The position numbers and the translations under genes are program-made. Positions 1 to 5,784 of a stretch of 5,784 bases of DNA are shown here, in pieces. The first letter of the stretch is position 1; every line of letters begins with the position of its first letter. The notes beneath the pieces are model-generated. The model saw only the letters and a program-made list of their open reading frames with translations. It was not told the DNA's origin and did no database searches. Source of the DNA: an uncultured Alistipes sp. (GTDB taxonomy: Bacteria > Bacteroidota > Bacteroidia > Bacteroidales > Rikenellaceae); NCBI GenBank assembly GCA_949840605.1, contig CATKXN010000161.1:1-5784 (forward strand). The letters are read 5' to 3'.

Positions 1-1761
1 CAGCTGGAACTGCATCAGGATTTCAGCTTCATCACCGAAGGCCTCAAAGCGCGCCTGATGGCCTACACCAAGCGCAACACCTCGTCCAGCATGTCGCGTT
101 CGGTAGCGCCGTACTACTACTCCGCATCCCTCGATCCCGACAAGATCGACGCGATAATGGGCGTCTTCCCGCTCAACCCCACCACCGGCCGCGAATACCT
201 CAACTACTCCTCCGGCACCAACGAGGTCTGGAATGAGAACAGCATGGAGGTTTCGCTCGCATACGACCGCACGTTCAACGACGTACACTCGGTCAGCGGG
301 ACGCTGCTCGGATACGTCCGGCAGAAGAAGCTGTCCAACGCCTCCGGCAGCTCGGCGACCCAGCAGCTCGAAAGGTCGCTGCCGCAGCGGAACGTAAGTT
401 TCTCGGGACGTTTCACCTACGGCTACGACAACCGCTACATGGCCGAGTTCAACTTCGGCTACAACGCCTCGGAGCGGTTCGACCGCAAGCACCGCTGGGG
501 TTTCTTCCCGTCGGTGGGTCTGGCCTGGAACATAGCCAACGAGCAGTTCATGAAATCGACCGTCGACGTGATCGACAAACTCAAGGTGCGCTATTCGTTC
601 GGTCTGGTGGGCAACGACGAACTGACGGACTGGTTCTACAACAAGGAGGAGCGGTTCTTCTATATCGACATGGTCAACATGAACGCGGGCTCGATCTGTT
701 TCGGCGACCAGTTCAACAACCAGTACTCGACCATTTCGCGCCAGCGGTACGCCAATGCCGATATCGGCTGGGAGATTTCGCACAAGACCAACTTGGCGCT
801 CGAACTCGGGATGTGGAACTGCCTCAACATGGAGTTCGATTATTTCTGGGACAACCGAAAAGACATCCTGATGGTCCGCTCCGACATTCCCTCGACCATG
901 GGCATCCAGAGCAGCGACCCGATCCGGGCCAACCTCGGCGAGATGAAGTCGCACGGCTTCGAGGTGTCGCTCGATTTCAACAAGAACTTCACCCGCGACC
1001 TGTGGCTCTCGCTGCGCGGCACCTTCACCTACGCCACCAACATGGCGTCGGTCTACGAGGAGCCCGCCTATCCCGCTGAGGTGAGCTACCTTTCGCGAGT
1101 CGGTTATCCGTGGAATACGACGTGGGGATTCATCGCCGAACGGCTCTTCATCGACGAGAACGACGTCGCCAACTCGCCCGCCCAGTTCGGGGAATACGGC
1201 GCCGGCGACATCAAGTACCGCGACGTGAACGGCGACGGCGAGATCAACGACTACGACCGCGTCCCGATGGGTTATCCCACCACACCCGAAGTGGTTTACG
1301 GTTTCGGATTCTCGTTCGGATGGAAGGACTTCGACATCAGCGCCTTCTTCCAGGGCCAGGGCCGCACGTCGTTCATGATCGACGCATCGAGCGTCTCGCC
1401 TTTCGTCGACAACCGCGGCCTGCTGGACGTCATCGCCAAGGACCACTGGAGCGAGGACAACCGCAATCCCTACGCATTCTGGCCGCGTCTGTCGGTCTCG
1501 CATGTCGAAAACAACGAGAAGAGTTCTTCCTGGTGGCTCCGGAACGGATCGTTCCTGAGGCTCAAAACCGTCGAAATCGGCTATGAGCCCAAAGGCGCAT
1601 GGGTCCGCAAACTCGGGGTCAGAAGCCTGAGAGTCTATGCGAACGGCATGAACCTTTTCACCTTCAGCAAGTTCAAGACGTGGGACGTGGAAATGAAAGG
1701 CAACGGACTCGGATATCCCCTGCAACGGGTGTTCAACATCGGTGTCCAGGTCGGTTTTTAA
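1..1761 (+). CDS. SusC-like TonB-dependent outer-membrane transporter, C-terminal part (5' truncated)
   Basis: Frame 1 is open from the first base to a TAA stop at 1759-1761, giving 586 residues of a protein that starts upstream of the window. SusC-family porins usually have about 1000-1100 residues, so the signal peptide, carboxypeptidase-regulatory-like domain, plug and first barrel strands are missing. The ATG at 58 is internal; the codons before it (QLELHQDFSFITEGLKARL) already read as a barrel strand. Family landmarks are visible: RWGFFPSVGLAWNIANEQF near residues 165-183, LKVRYSFGLVGND at 194-206, a calcium-loop-like DVNGDGEINDYD at 408-419 followed by the PTTPEVVYGFGFSF strand, and the C-terminal strand RVFNIGVQVGF ending in Phe, as expected for a BAM-recognised barrel. 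By family, it imports oligosaccharides across the outer membrane with TonB-ExbBD energy, in complex with SusD, which is encoded 23 bases downstream. The transported glycan cannot be read from the sequence. The family call is very secure. Confidence 0.96.
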   Translation, partial: QLELHQDFSFITEGLKARLMAYTKRNTSSSMSRSVAPYYYSASLDPDKIDAIMGVFPLNPTTGREYLNYSSGTNEVWNENSMEVSLAYDRTFNDVHSVSGTLLGYVRQKKLSNASGSSATQQLERSLPQRNVSFSGRFTYGYDNRYMAEFNFGYNASERFDRKHRWGFFPSVGLAWNIANEQFMKSTVDVIDKLKVRYSFGLVGNDELTDWFYNKEERFFYIDMVNMNAGSICFGDQFNNQYSTISRQRYANADIGWEISHKTNLALELGMWNCLNMEFDYFWDNRKDILMVRSDIPSTMGIQSSDPIRANLGEMKSHGFEVSLDFNKNFTRDLWLSLRGTFTYATNMASVYEEPAYPAEVSYLSRVGYPWNTTWGFIAERLFIDENDVANSPAQFGEYGAGDIKYRDVNGDGEINDYDRVPMGYPTTPEVVYGFGFSFGWKDFDISAFFQGQGRTSFMIDASSVSPFVDNRGLLDVIAKDHWSEDNRNPYAFWPRLSVSHVENNEKSSSWWLRNGSFLRLKTVEIGYEPKGAWVRKLGVRSLRVYANGMNLFTFSKFKTWDVEMKGNGLGYPLQRVFNIGVQVGF

Positions 1762-1784
1762 CAACTCCAAAGAGCTAAAACATT
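1762..1784 (+). promoter_or_regulatory. SusC-SusD intergenic translation leader
   Basis: This 23-base gap has no clear Shine-Dalgarno sequence. It is A-rich just before the start (GCTAAAACATT), well below the surrounding GC content, which fits the A/T-rich initiation regions typical of Bacteroidota. The gap is too short for a promoter plus terminator, so SusD is read from the SusC transcript. Confidence 0.4.
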
Positions 1785-3773
1785 ATGAACAAGATATCGA
1801 ACAGACTTACAAGAAAGCTCCTGGGCCTGCTGGGAACCTGCGTTCTGGCGGCGGGCGGCACCGGGTGCGGCGACTTTCTGGACGTGATGCCCGACAACGT
1901 GGCCAACATGGACCACGTATTCGCCAACAAGAGCGAGGCCGAGAATTACCTGGCCACCCTGTACACGTTCCCCATGAGTGTGACCGCACGTCAGAACTTC
2001 ATGTTTCTGGGAGCCGACGACATCTGGACCTTCCCGTCCAGCGCGAACGTCGACAACTATTCGGCCAACTACCCCTGGCGGCTCGCACGCGGCGAACAGA
2101 ACGTCAACACGCCGTATGTCAACTGCTGGGAAGGCAGCTACGGCGGAGCGGCTTCGCCCAACTATTTTCGCGCCATCCGCGAATGCAACACCTTCCTCGA
2201 GGAGATCGCGCCCGCAAAGGGGCGTCTGCCTGACCTCGACGACTACACCCGCACGCGCTGGATGGCCGAGGCCAAATTCCTGAAAGCATACTACCATTTC
2301 TGCCTTTTCCGCATGTACGGCCCCATTCCCATCGTCGACACCAACCTGGCCATCGACGAGGAGACCAGCGTGGTGCGCGTCAAGCGCAACAAGGTGGAGG
2401 AGGTGGTGAAATACATCGCCGGCCTGCTCGACGAATGCGCTCCCGAACTTCCGCTGGAGATCACCAGCATGGGCACCGAGGCGGGCCGCGTCTACCGCGG
2501 CGTGGCCTACATGCTCAAAGCCAAACTGCTCGTGACGGCGGCAAGCCCCCTCTTCAACGGCAATTCCGACTATGCCGACTTCAAGGACAGCGACGGACTC
2601 CCGTTCTTCCCGCAGGAGTTCAGCGCACAGAAGTGGCAGGACGCCGTGGATGCGTGCGAACTGGCCCTCGAAAACCTGCCGAACGCAGCGCTTTACACCT
2701 TCCCGGCGACAGGCGCCAAGGTGACGGCCAAAACCCAGTACAAAATGAACTACCGGGGCGCCGTGACCGATCCCTTCAATACGGAGATCATCTGGGGCCG
2801 TTACATTCCTGCAGGCCAGAGCCAGCAGCTCCAGATCGACCTGGGACCGCTCTACCTCGACGAAACCAAAGGCAACTCGCACAACAGTTCGCGGCTGTCG
2901 GCCACGATGCACACCGTGGAGCGGTTCTACACCCGCAACGGCGTGCCCCTCGACGAAGACAAGGAGTGGAACCGGAAGTGGGGTTATTCGCTCCGCTACA
3001 CGCCCGCCACGGCCGACGCGGACCAGGAACTCGACATCATCGGCGGTTACGAAACCGGCCGGCTCAACATGGACCGCGAACCGCGTTTCTACGGCGGAAT
3101 GGTCTTCGACGGGTCGCGGGTCTTCATGAACAGCGTTCCCGGCCGCAACGACGCCAACAGCTTCTCCGTGCACGCCAAGTTCGGCCAGAAGAACGGCTGG
3201 AAGCTCGGCGTGGGCGAGCAGGTGACCGGATACTGGATTCTCAAACTCATCAACTACGAGGCCGAATACAGTCAGGACGGAAAGACCTTCACCTACCGTC
3301 ACTACCCGTGGCCAGAGATGCGTCTGGCCGACCTGATGCTGCTCTACGCCGAGGCGCTGAACGAAGCCTCCGACTCGCAGACGAACCGCGACCTGGCGAT
3401 CGACCAGCTCGACCAGATTCGTTCGCGCGTGGGTCTCAAAGGAGTGAAGAAATCGTGGAGCGACTACTCGACGCAGCCCGACAAACCCAACACCCAGAGC
3501 GGACTGCGTGAGATCATCCGCCAGGAGCGCCACATCGAACGGGCCTTCGAGCACAGCCACATATGGGACATCCGCCGCTGGAAGAAGGCGGTCGACGCCC
3601 AGAACAGCTACGTGCAGGGCTGGAACGTCAAAGGCAAGACCGCTTCGCAGTACTACCAGCTGACCAACCTTTTCGAGCAGCGTTTCGTCGCACCCCGCGA
3701 CTACCTGTGGCCCATATCCATCAAAGAAATGATGAAAAACCCCTACCTGGTGCAGAATCCGGGATGGCAATAA
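1785..3773 (+). CDS. SusD/RagB-family glycan-binding outer-membrane lipoprotein (large form)
   Basis: This complete 662-residue gene starts with ATG 23 bases after the SusC stop. The N-terminus is a lipoprotein signal: basic n-region, hydrophobic stretch, then Cys28 followed by GDFLD, the usual SusD context. The residue at -3 of Cys28 is Gly, which is weak for a lipobox; another Cys lies at 19. SusD landmarks run in order: EAENYLATLYTFP at 51-63, WMAEAKFLKAYYHFCLFRMYG at about 149-169 and KAKLLVTAASPLFNGN at 245-260 (helical TPR-like core), REPRFYGGMVFDG at 421-433, MRLADLMLLYAEALNEA at 502-518, REIIRQERHIERAFEH at 565-580 with WDIRRW soon after, and a C-terminal YLWPIS...NPYLVQNPGW at about 630-661. 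It is longer than the common 500-570 residues; the AASPLFNGN motif and the extended region between about 310 and 500 fit the larger SusD subgroup. By family, it is a surface lid on the SusC barrel that binds glycan. Ligand residues cannot be assigned by eye. Confidence 0.96.
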   Translation: MNKISNRLTRKLLGLLGTCVLAAGGTGCGDFLDVMPDNVANMDHVFANKSEAENYLATLYTFPMSVTARQNFMFLGADDIWTFPSSANVDNYSANYPWRLARGEQNVNTPYVNCWEGSYGGAASPNYFRAIRECNTFLEEIAPAKGRLPDLDDYTRTRWMAEAKFLKAYYHFCLFRMYGPIPIVDTNLAIDEETSVVRVKRNKVEEVVKYIAGLLDECAPELPLEITSMGTEAGRVYRGVAYMLKAKLLVTAASPLFNGNSDYADFKDSDGLPFFPQEFSAQKWQDAVDACELALENLPNAALYTFPATGAKVTAKTQYKMNYRGAVTDPFNTEIIWGRYIPAGQSQQLQIDLGPLYLDETKGNSHNSSRLSATMHTVERFYTRNGVPLDEDKEWNRKWGYSLRYTPATADADQELDIIGGYETGRLNMDREPRFYGGMVFDGSRVFMNSVPGRNDANSFSVHAKFGQKNGWKLGVGEQVTGYWILKLINYEAEYSQDGKTFTYRHYPWPEMRLADLMLLYAEALNEASDSQTNRDLAIDQLDQIRSRVGLKGVKKSWSDYSTQPDKPNTQSGLREIIRQERHIERAFEHSHIWDIRRWKKAVDAQNSYVQGWNVKGKTASQYYQLTNLFEQRFVAPRDYLWPISIKEMMKNPYLVQNPGWQ

Positions 3774-3784
3774 AGCAAACGACC
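3774..3784 (+). promoter_or_regulatory. SusD to DUF5000-gene leader that bears on start choice
   Basis: Eleven bases (AGCAAACGACC) separate the SusD stop from ATG 3785. With the stop codon the stretch is A-rich and contains no Shine-Dalgarno sequence. The upstream candidate ATG 3764 sits in GC-rich coding sequence (AATCCGGG just before it), a poorer initiation context, which favours 3785. Translation is probably coupled to SusD termination. Confidence 0.35.
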
Positions 3785-5008
3785 ATGAAAAGCAATAGTT
3801 TAATATCACTCGCCGTGCTTTTTGCCGTGGCCCTCGCCGCGACGTCATGCAAGGAAGAATTCAACGGGCCGGAATACAACGTCGGCCCGGCCCCGGCTCC
3901 CGTGACCCAGGTGGTTGCGACTCCCATGCCGGGCGGCGCCGACATCACCTATTCGGTGCCCGAAGACAAGGACCTGCTCTATGTCGAGGCCGACGTCGCC
4001 GTACCGGGCGGAAGGACCTTCAACGTGAAGTCCTCCTCCTACGGGAACGTGATCGAGATCCGCGGCCTCGCCTCCACCGATCCCCAGCAGGTGACGCTTT
4101 ACAGCGTCAACAAGGGCGGAGCGCGCTCCGAAGGCTGTCCGGTGACCATCACCCCGCTGACCCCGCCTTATATGGACGTCTACAATTCGCTGAAAATGAA
4201 AGCGGATTTCGGAGGCATCAACATCTCTTTCGCCAACGAAAGCAACGCATCGCTGGCGATCGTACTGAGCTGTCTCGACGAGAAGAGCAACGAATACCTC
4301 GAGTATGACACCTACTACACCGAAGAGAGCGACGGAAATTACTCTTTCCGCGGCATGGAGGCCGAAACCCGCAAGTTCGGTCTTTACATCCGCGACCGCT
4401 GGGACAACATCTCGCCCACGGTGGAAGCGGAGCTCACGCCGCTCTACGAAGAGCAGATCGACAAGTCCAAGTTCAAGGCCGTCACGGGCATCCAGGGCGA
4501 CGGCACCGGCGACGGCACCTATGCCACGGACGGACAGAACCAACCGGCGTTCATGTGGAACGGCGTCTGGCCGACCGCGCTGACCAATTACGGCGACTAC
4601 AAGATGTTCTACATCCGATCCTACGACCGCCAGACCTCCTTCACGCTCGACATGGGGCAGGCCGTCCAGCTCAGCCGCCTGCGGTTCAACTACTATTACA
4701 AGTGGACCTACATGGAGCCCAAGGAGTTCGAAGTGTACGGCTGCACCGAACTGACCGAGGACATGTACGACGGCGACTGGAGCAAATGGACGCTGCTGGC
4801 GCACTGCACGTTCGACAAGCCTTCGGGTCTGGGCGACAATGAGTTCGGACCGGGCGATGCCGAGGCCTTCCTCGCGGGGACCAATATCGACGCGGATATC
4901 CAGCTGCCCAAAATCCGGTATATCCGGGTAAAGGGCATCGAATGCTGGGACGGCGGAAGCAGCCTCTGCTTCTCGGAAATAACGGCCTGGGGCGACCCGC
5001 GCCAATAA
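3785..5008 (+). CDS. DUF4959/DUF5126/DUF5000 surface lipoprotein, putative glycan-binding accessory protein
   Basis: The gene encodes 407 residues and starts 11 bases after the SusD stop. I chose ATG 3785 because it gives a compact signal peptide (MKSNSL, then a hydrophobic run to residue 19) with lipobox ATSC and Cys22. An in-frame ATG at 3764, overlapping the SusD stop, would add only MAIKQTT. Cys22 is followed by KEE, matching the K-(D/E)2 type of Bacteroidota lipoprotein surface-export signal. Three regions follow, recognised by overall pattern: DUF4959-like at about 30-123 (PGGADITYSVPEDKDLLYVEA at 49-69), DUF5126-like at about 125-222, and a DUF5000-like domain at about 228-404 resembling F5/8-type C (discoidin) folds. 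The last shows TSFTLDMG at 284-291, PKEFEVYGCTE at 312-322 and the end CFSEITAWG at 395-403. The DUF5000 part is rich in aromatics (MWNGVW 257-262, YYYKWTY 303-309). Position after SusC/SusD implies glycan capture at the cell surface; this is inferred, and the ligand is unknown. Confidence 0.88.
   Translation: MKSNSLISLAVLFAVALAATSCKEEFNGPEYNVGPAPAPVTQVVATPMPGGADITYSVPEDKDLLYVEADVAVPGGRTFNVKSSSYGNVIEIRGLASTDPQQVTLYSVNKGGARSEGCPVTITPLTPPYMDVYNSLKMKADFGGINISFANESNASLAIVLSCLDEKSNEYLEYDTYYTEESDGNYSFRGMEAETRKFGLYIRDRWDNISPTVEAELTPLYEEQIDKSKFKAVTGIQGDGTGDGTYATDGQNQPAFMWNGVWPTALTNYGDYKMFYIRSYDRQTSFTLDMGQAVQLSRLRFNYYYKWTYMEPKEFEVYGCTELTEDMYDGDWSKWTLLAHCTFDKPSGLGDNEFGPGDAEAFLAGTNIDADIQLPKIRYIRVKGIECWDGGSSLCFSEITAWGDPRQ
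4496..4519 (+). repeat. Exact 12-bp tandem duplication encoding GDGT-GDGT
   Basis: GGCGACGGCACC occurs twice in direct succession, in frame, encoding residues 238-245 of the DUF4959/DUF5126/DUF5000 lipoprotein. It lies near the start of the DUF5000-like domain, just before YATDGQNQPAFMWNG. The two copies are identical at the DNA level, including third positions, which suggests a recent slippage duplication. The Asp/Gly-rich loop could bind a metal or simply be flexible; the sequence does not settle this. Confidence 0.8.
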
Positions 5009-5026
5009 CGTAATCAAGACAAAGCC
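5009..5026 (+). promoter_or_regulatory. Leader of the DUF4998 gene
   Basis: This 18-base gap (CGTAATCAAGACAAAGCC) is A-rich and has no strong Shine-Dalgarno match. It resembles the other two leaders in the operon and supports ATG 5027 as the start. There is no inverted repeat or T-run that could end transcription here. Confidence 0.35.
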
Positions 5027-5784
5027 ATGAAAAATCTGATAAAGACAACGACTCTCGGCATCGCGGCCCTGGCGGCGGCATGTTCGGGACCGATCGACCC
5101 CTTCGAGGAATTCACCGACGGGGAGGAGATCCGGTATGCGGGAAAGGCCAACGAGCTGAGTTATACGACAGGCAAAAACCGGCTCGCAATCAATTTCGTA
5201 CTGGGCACCGATCCCAACATATCCGAGGCAAAGATATTCTGGAACATGCAGCAGGAATCGGTAACGGTTCCCATCGACCGCACCGCGCTTACCGGCGGCG
5301 CCGTATCGCAGGTGATCGAAAACCTGCCGGAGAACACCTACAATTTCGAGGTCCGCACCTACGACAAGTTCGGCAACAGCTCCGTGCCGGCTTATGTCAC
5401 GGGCAAGACCTACGGTCCGATGTACGAAGCGACGCTTGCGACGCGCGGCGTGGCCGAAATCAAGGGTATGAACGCCAAAAAGGACGTCCTGATCACCCTG
5501 GGCGACACGATCCCCGCCAACTATTCCGCGGGCACGGAAATCACCTATTTCCGGACTTCGGGAGAAAAGGTCGTGGAGACCGTCCCCAACTCGGAGCTCA
5601 ACGACAAGGGCGTTCCGGAGCAGGTGAATGCGTACACCATGACCGATTTCGACTACTCCCAGCCAGTCCGGTTCCGGTCGCTCTTCACCCCCGAAGCGAA
5701 TTCGCTGGACGTTTTCGCATCGAAAACGGTAGAACTGACGATCGACAAAAACACGGTCCCCGTCAACACCTATCAGGTTCCGAA
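5027..5784 (+). CDS. DUF4998-family lipoprotein, N-terminal part (3' truncated)
   Basis: The reading frame opens at ATG 5027, 18 bases after the previous stop, and stays open to the window edge (252 full codons plus two bases). The signal is short: MKNLIKTTTLGIAALAAAC, with Cys19 as the likely lipidated residue in an AAAC lipobox. The residues after it are SGPIDPFEEFTDGEEIRYAGK; the FxxGEEIxYxGK-like pattern marks the start of the DUF4998 family. Two beta-sandwich-like (FN3-like) units appear. The first, about 33-128, has IFWNMQQESVTVPID at 70-84 and TYNFEVRTYDKFGNSS at 104-119. The second, about 131-238, begins PMYEATLATRGV. DUF4998 genes are commonly found beside SusC/SusD and DUF5000 genes, as here. 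Many relatives carry a further C-terminal domain, often discoidin-like, which would lie beyond the window. A role in presenting or binding glycan at the outer membrane is inferred from context only; no catalytic motif is visible. Confidence 0.87.
   Translation, partial: MKNLIKTTTLGIAALAAACSGPIDPFEEFTDGEEIRYAGKANELSYTTGKNRLAINFVLGTDPNISEAKIFWNMQQESVTVPIDRTALTGGAVSQVIENLPENTYNFEVRTYDKFGNSSVPAYVTGKTYGPMYEATLATRGVAEIKGMNAKKDVLITLGDTIPANYSAGTEITYFRTSGEKVVETVPNSELNDKGVPEQVNAYTMTDFDYSQPVRFRSLFTPEANSLDVFASKTVELTIDKNTVPVNTYQVP

Noticed and set aside
1..57. A gene start at the ATG at 58 for the transporter
   Set aside because: The frame is open to the window edge, the residues before it read as a barrel strand, and a 567-residue SusC lacking signal peptide and plug would not be functional. 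The gene is cut by the window edge, not short.
2435..3511. A 358-codon + strand frame inside the SusD gene
   Set aside because: It is a frame-shifted shadow, Arg/Pro/Gln/Gly-rich in the way a GC-rich gene reads out of frame, with no start context and no family resemblance.
3563..3784. A 74-codon N-terminal extension of the DUF5000 lipoprotein into SusD
   Set aside because: It lies wholly or nearly wholly within SusD coding sequence, reads as Arg/Pro-rich shadow sequence, and would bury the lipoprotein signal that begins at 3785.
1758..3848. A 696-codon open frame on the - strand covering all of the SusD gene
   Set aside because: It mirrors the SusD gene, whose protein matches its family over the full length. 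Strong G/C third-position bias removes stop codons from the antisense frame. Its translation shows low-complexity Val/Arg/Gly/His-rich content and no recognisable domain.
4117..4130. A perfect palindrome, CGGAGCGCGCTCCG
   Set aside because: It has no loop or T-run and lies in the coding sequence (codons for G-A-R-S). Palindromes of this size occur readily by chance in GC-rich DNA, so I do not call a terminator or operator.
3845..5017. A 390-codon open frame on the - strand covering the DUF5000 lipoprotein gene
   Set aside because: It is the same antisense effect: it follows the boundaries of the + strand gene, has a biased composition (Val, Arg, Gly, Ala) and no motif, and the + strand protein has clear signal peptide and domains.

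Overview
The window is an enzyme-free stretch of a Bacteroidota polysaccharide utilisation locus (PUL). It holds four genes in a row on the + strand: the C-terminal half of a SusC-type TonB-dependent transporter, a complete large SusD-type glycan-binding lipoprotein, a complete lipoprotein with DUF4959, DUF5126 and DUF5000-like regions, and the N-terminal part of a DUF4998-type lipoprotein. The SusC/SusD pairing, the Bacteroidota-type lipoprotein signals and the absence of Shine-Dalgarno sequences all point to Bacteroidota. The base composition is high for the phylum (roughly 60% GC by eye, strong G/C preference at third codon positions). That suggests an Alistipes-like (Rikenellaceae) gut bacterium, but the genus is an inference.

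Layout: 1-1761 SusC-like porin, open at the left edge; 1785-3773 SusD-like protein; 3785-5008 DUF4959/DUF5126/DUF5000 lipoprotein; 5027 to the right edge, DUF4998 lipoprotein. The gaps are 23, 11 and 18 bases, with no room for internal promoters or terminators, so the genes are almost certainly one transcript whose promoter lies upstream of the window. No stretch over 300 bases lacks a gene. I see no RNA gene, mobile element or CRISPR array.

How they work together: by family knowledge, the SusC barrel imports oligosaccharides with TonB energy and SusD forms a lid over it. The two DUF-type lipoproteins sit where accessory surface glycan-binding proteins usually lie. Their beta-sandwich-like regions, and the discoidin-like C-terminus of the first, fit a role in capturing or presenting glycan. 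No glycoside hydrolase, lyase, sulfatase or regulator is in view, so the substrate cannot be named.

This is a recognisable PUL core, not evidently a new system. The points worth a second look are the functionally undefined DUF lipoproteins, the different residues after their lipidated cysteines, a calcium-loop-like motif in the porin, and an exact 12-bp tandem duplication at the start of the DUF5000-like domain.
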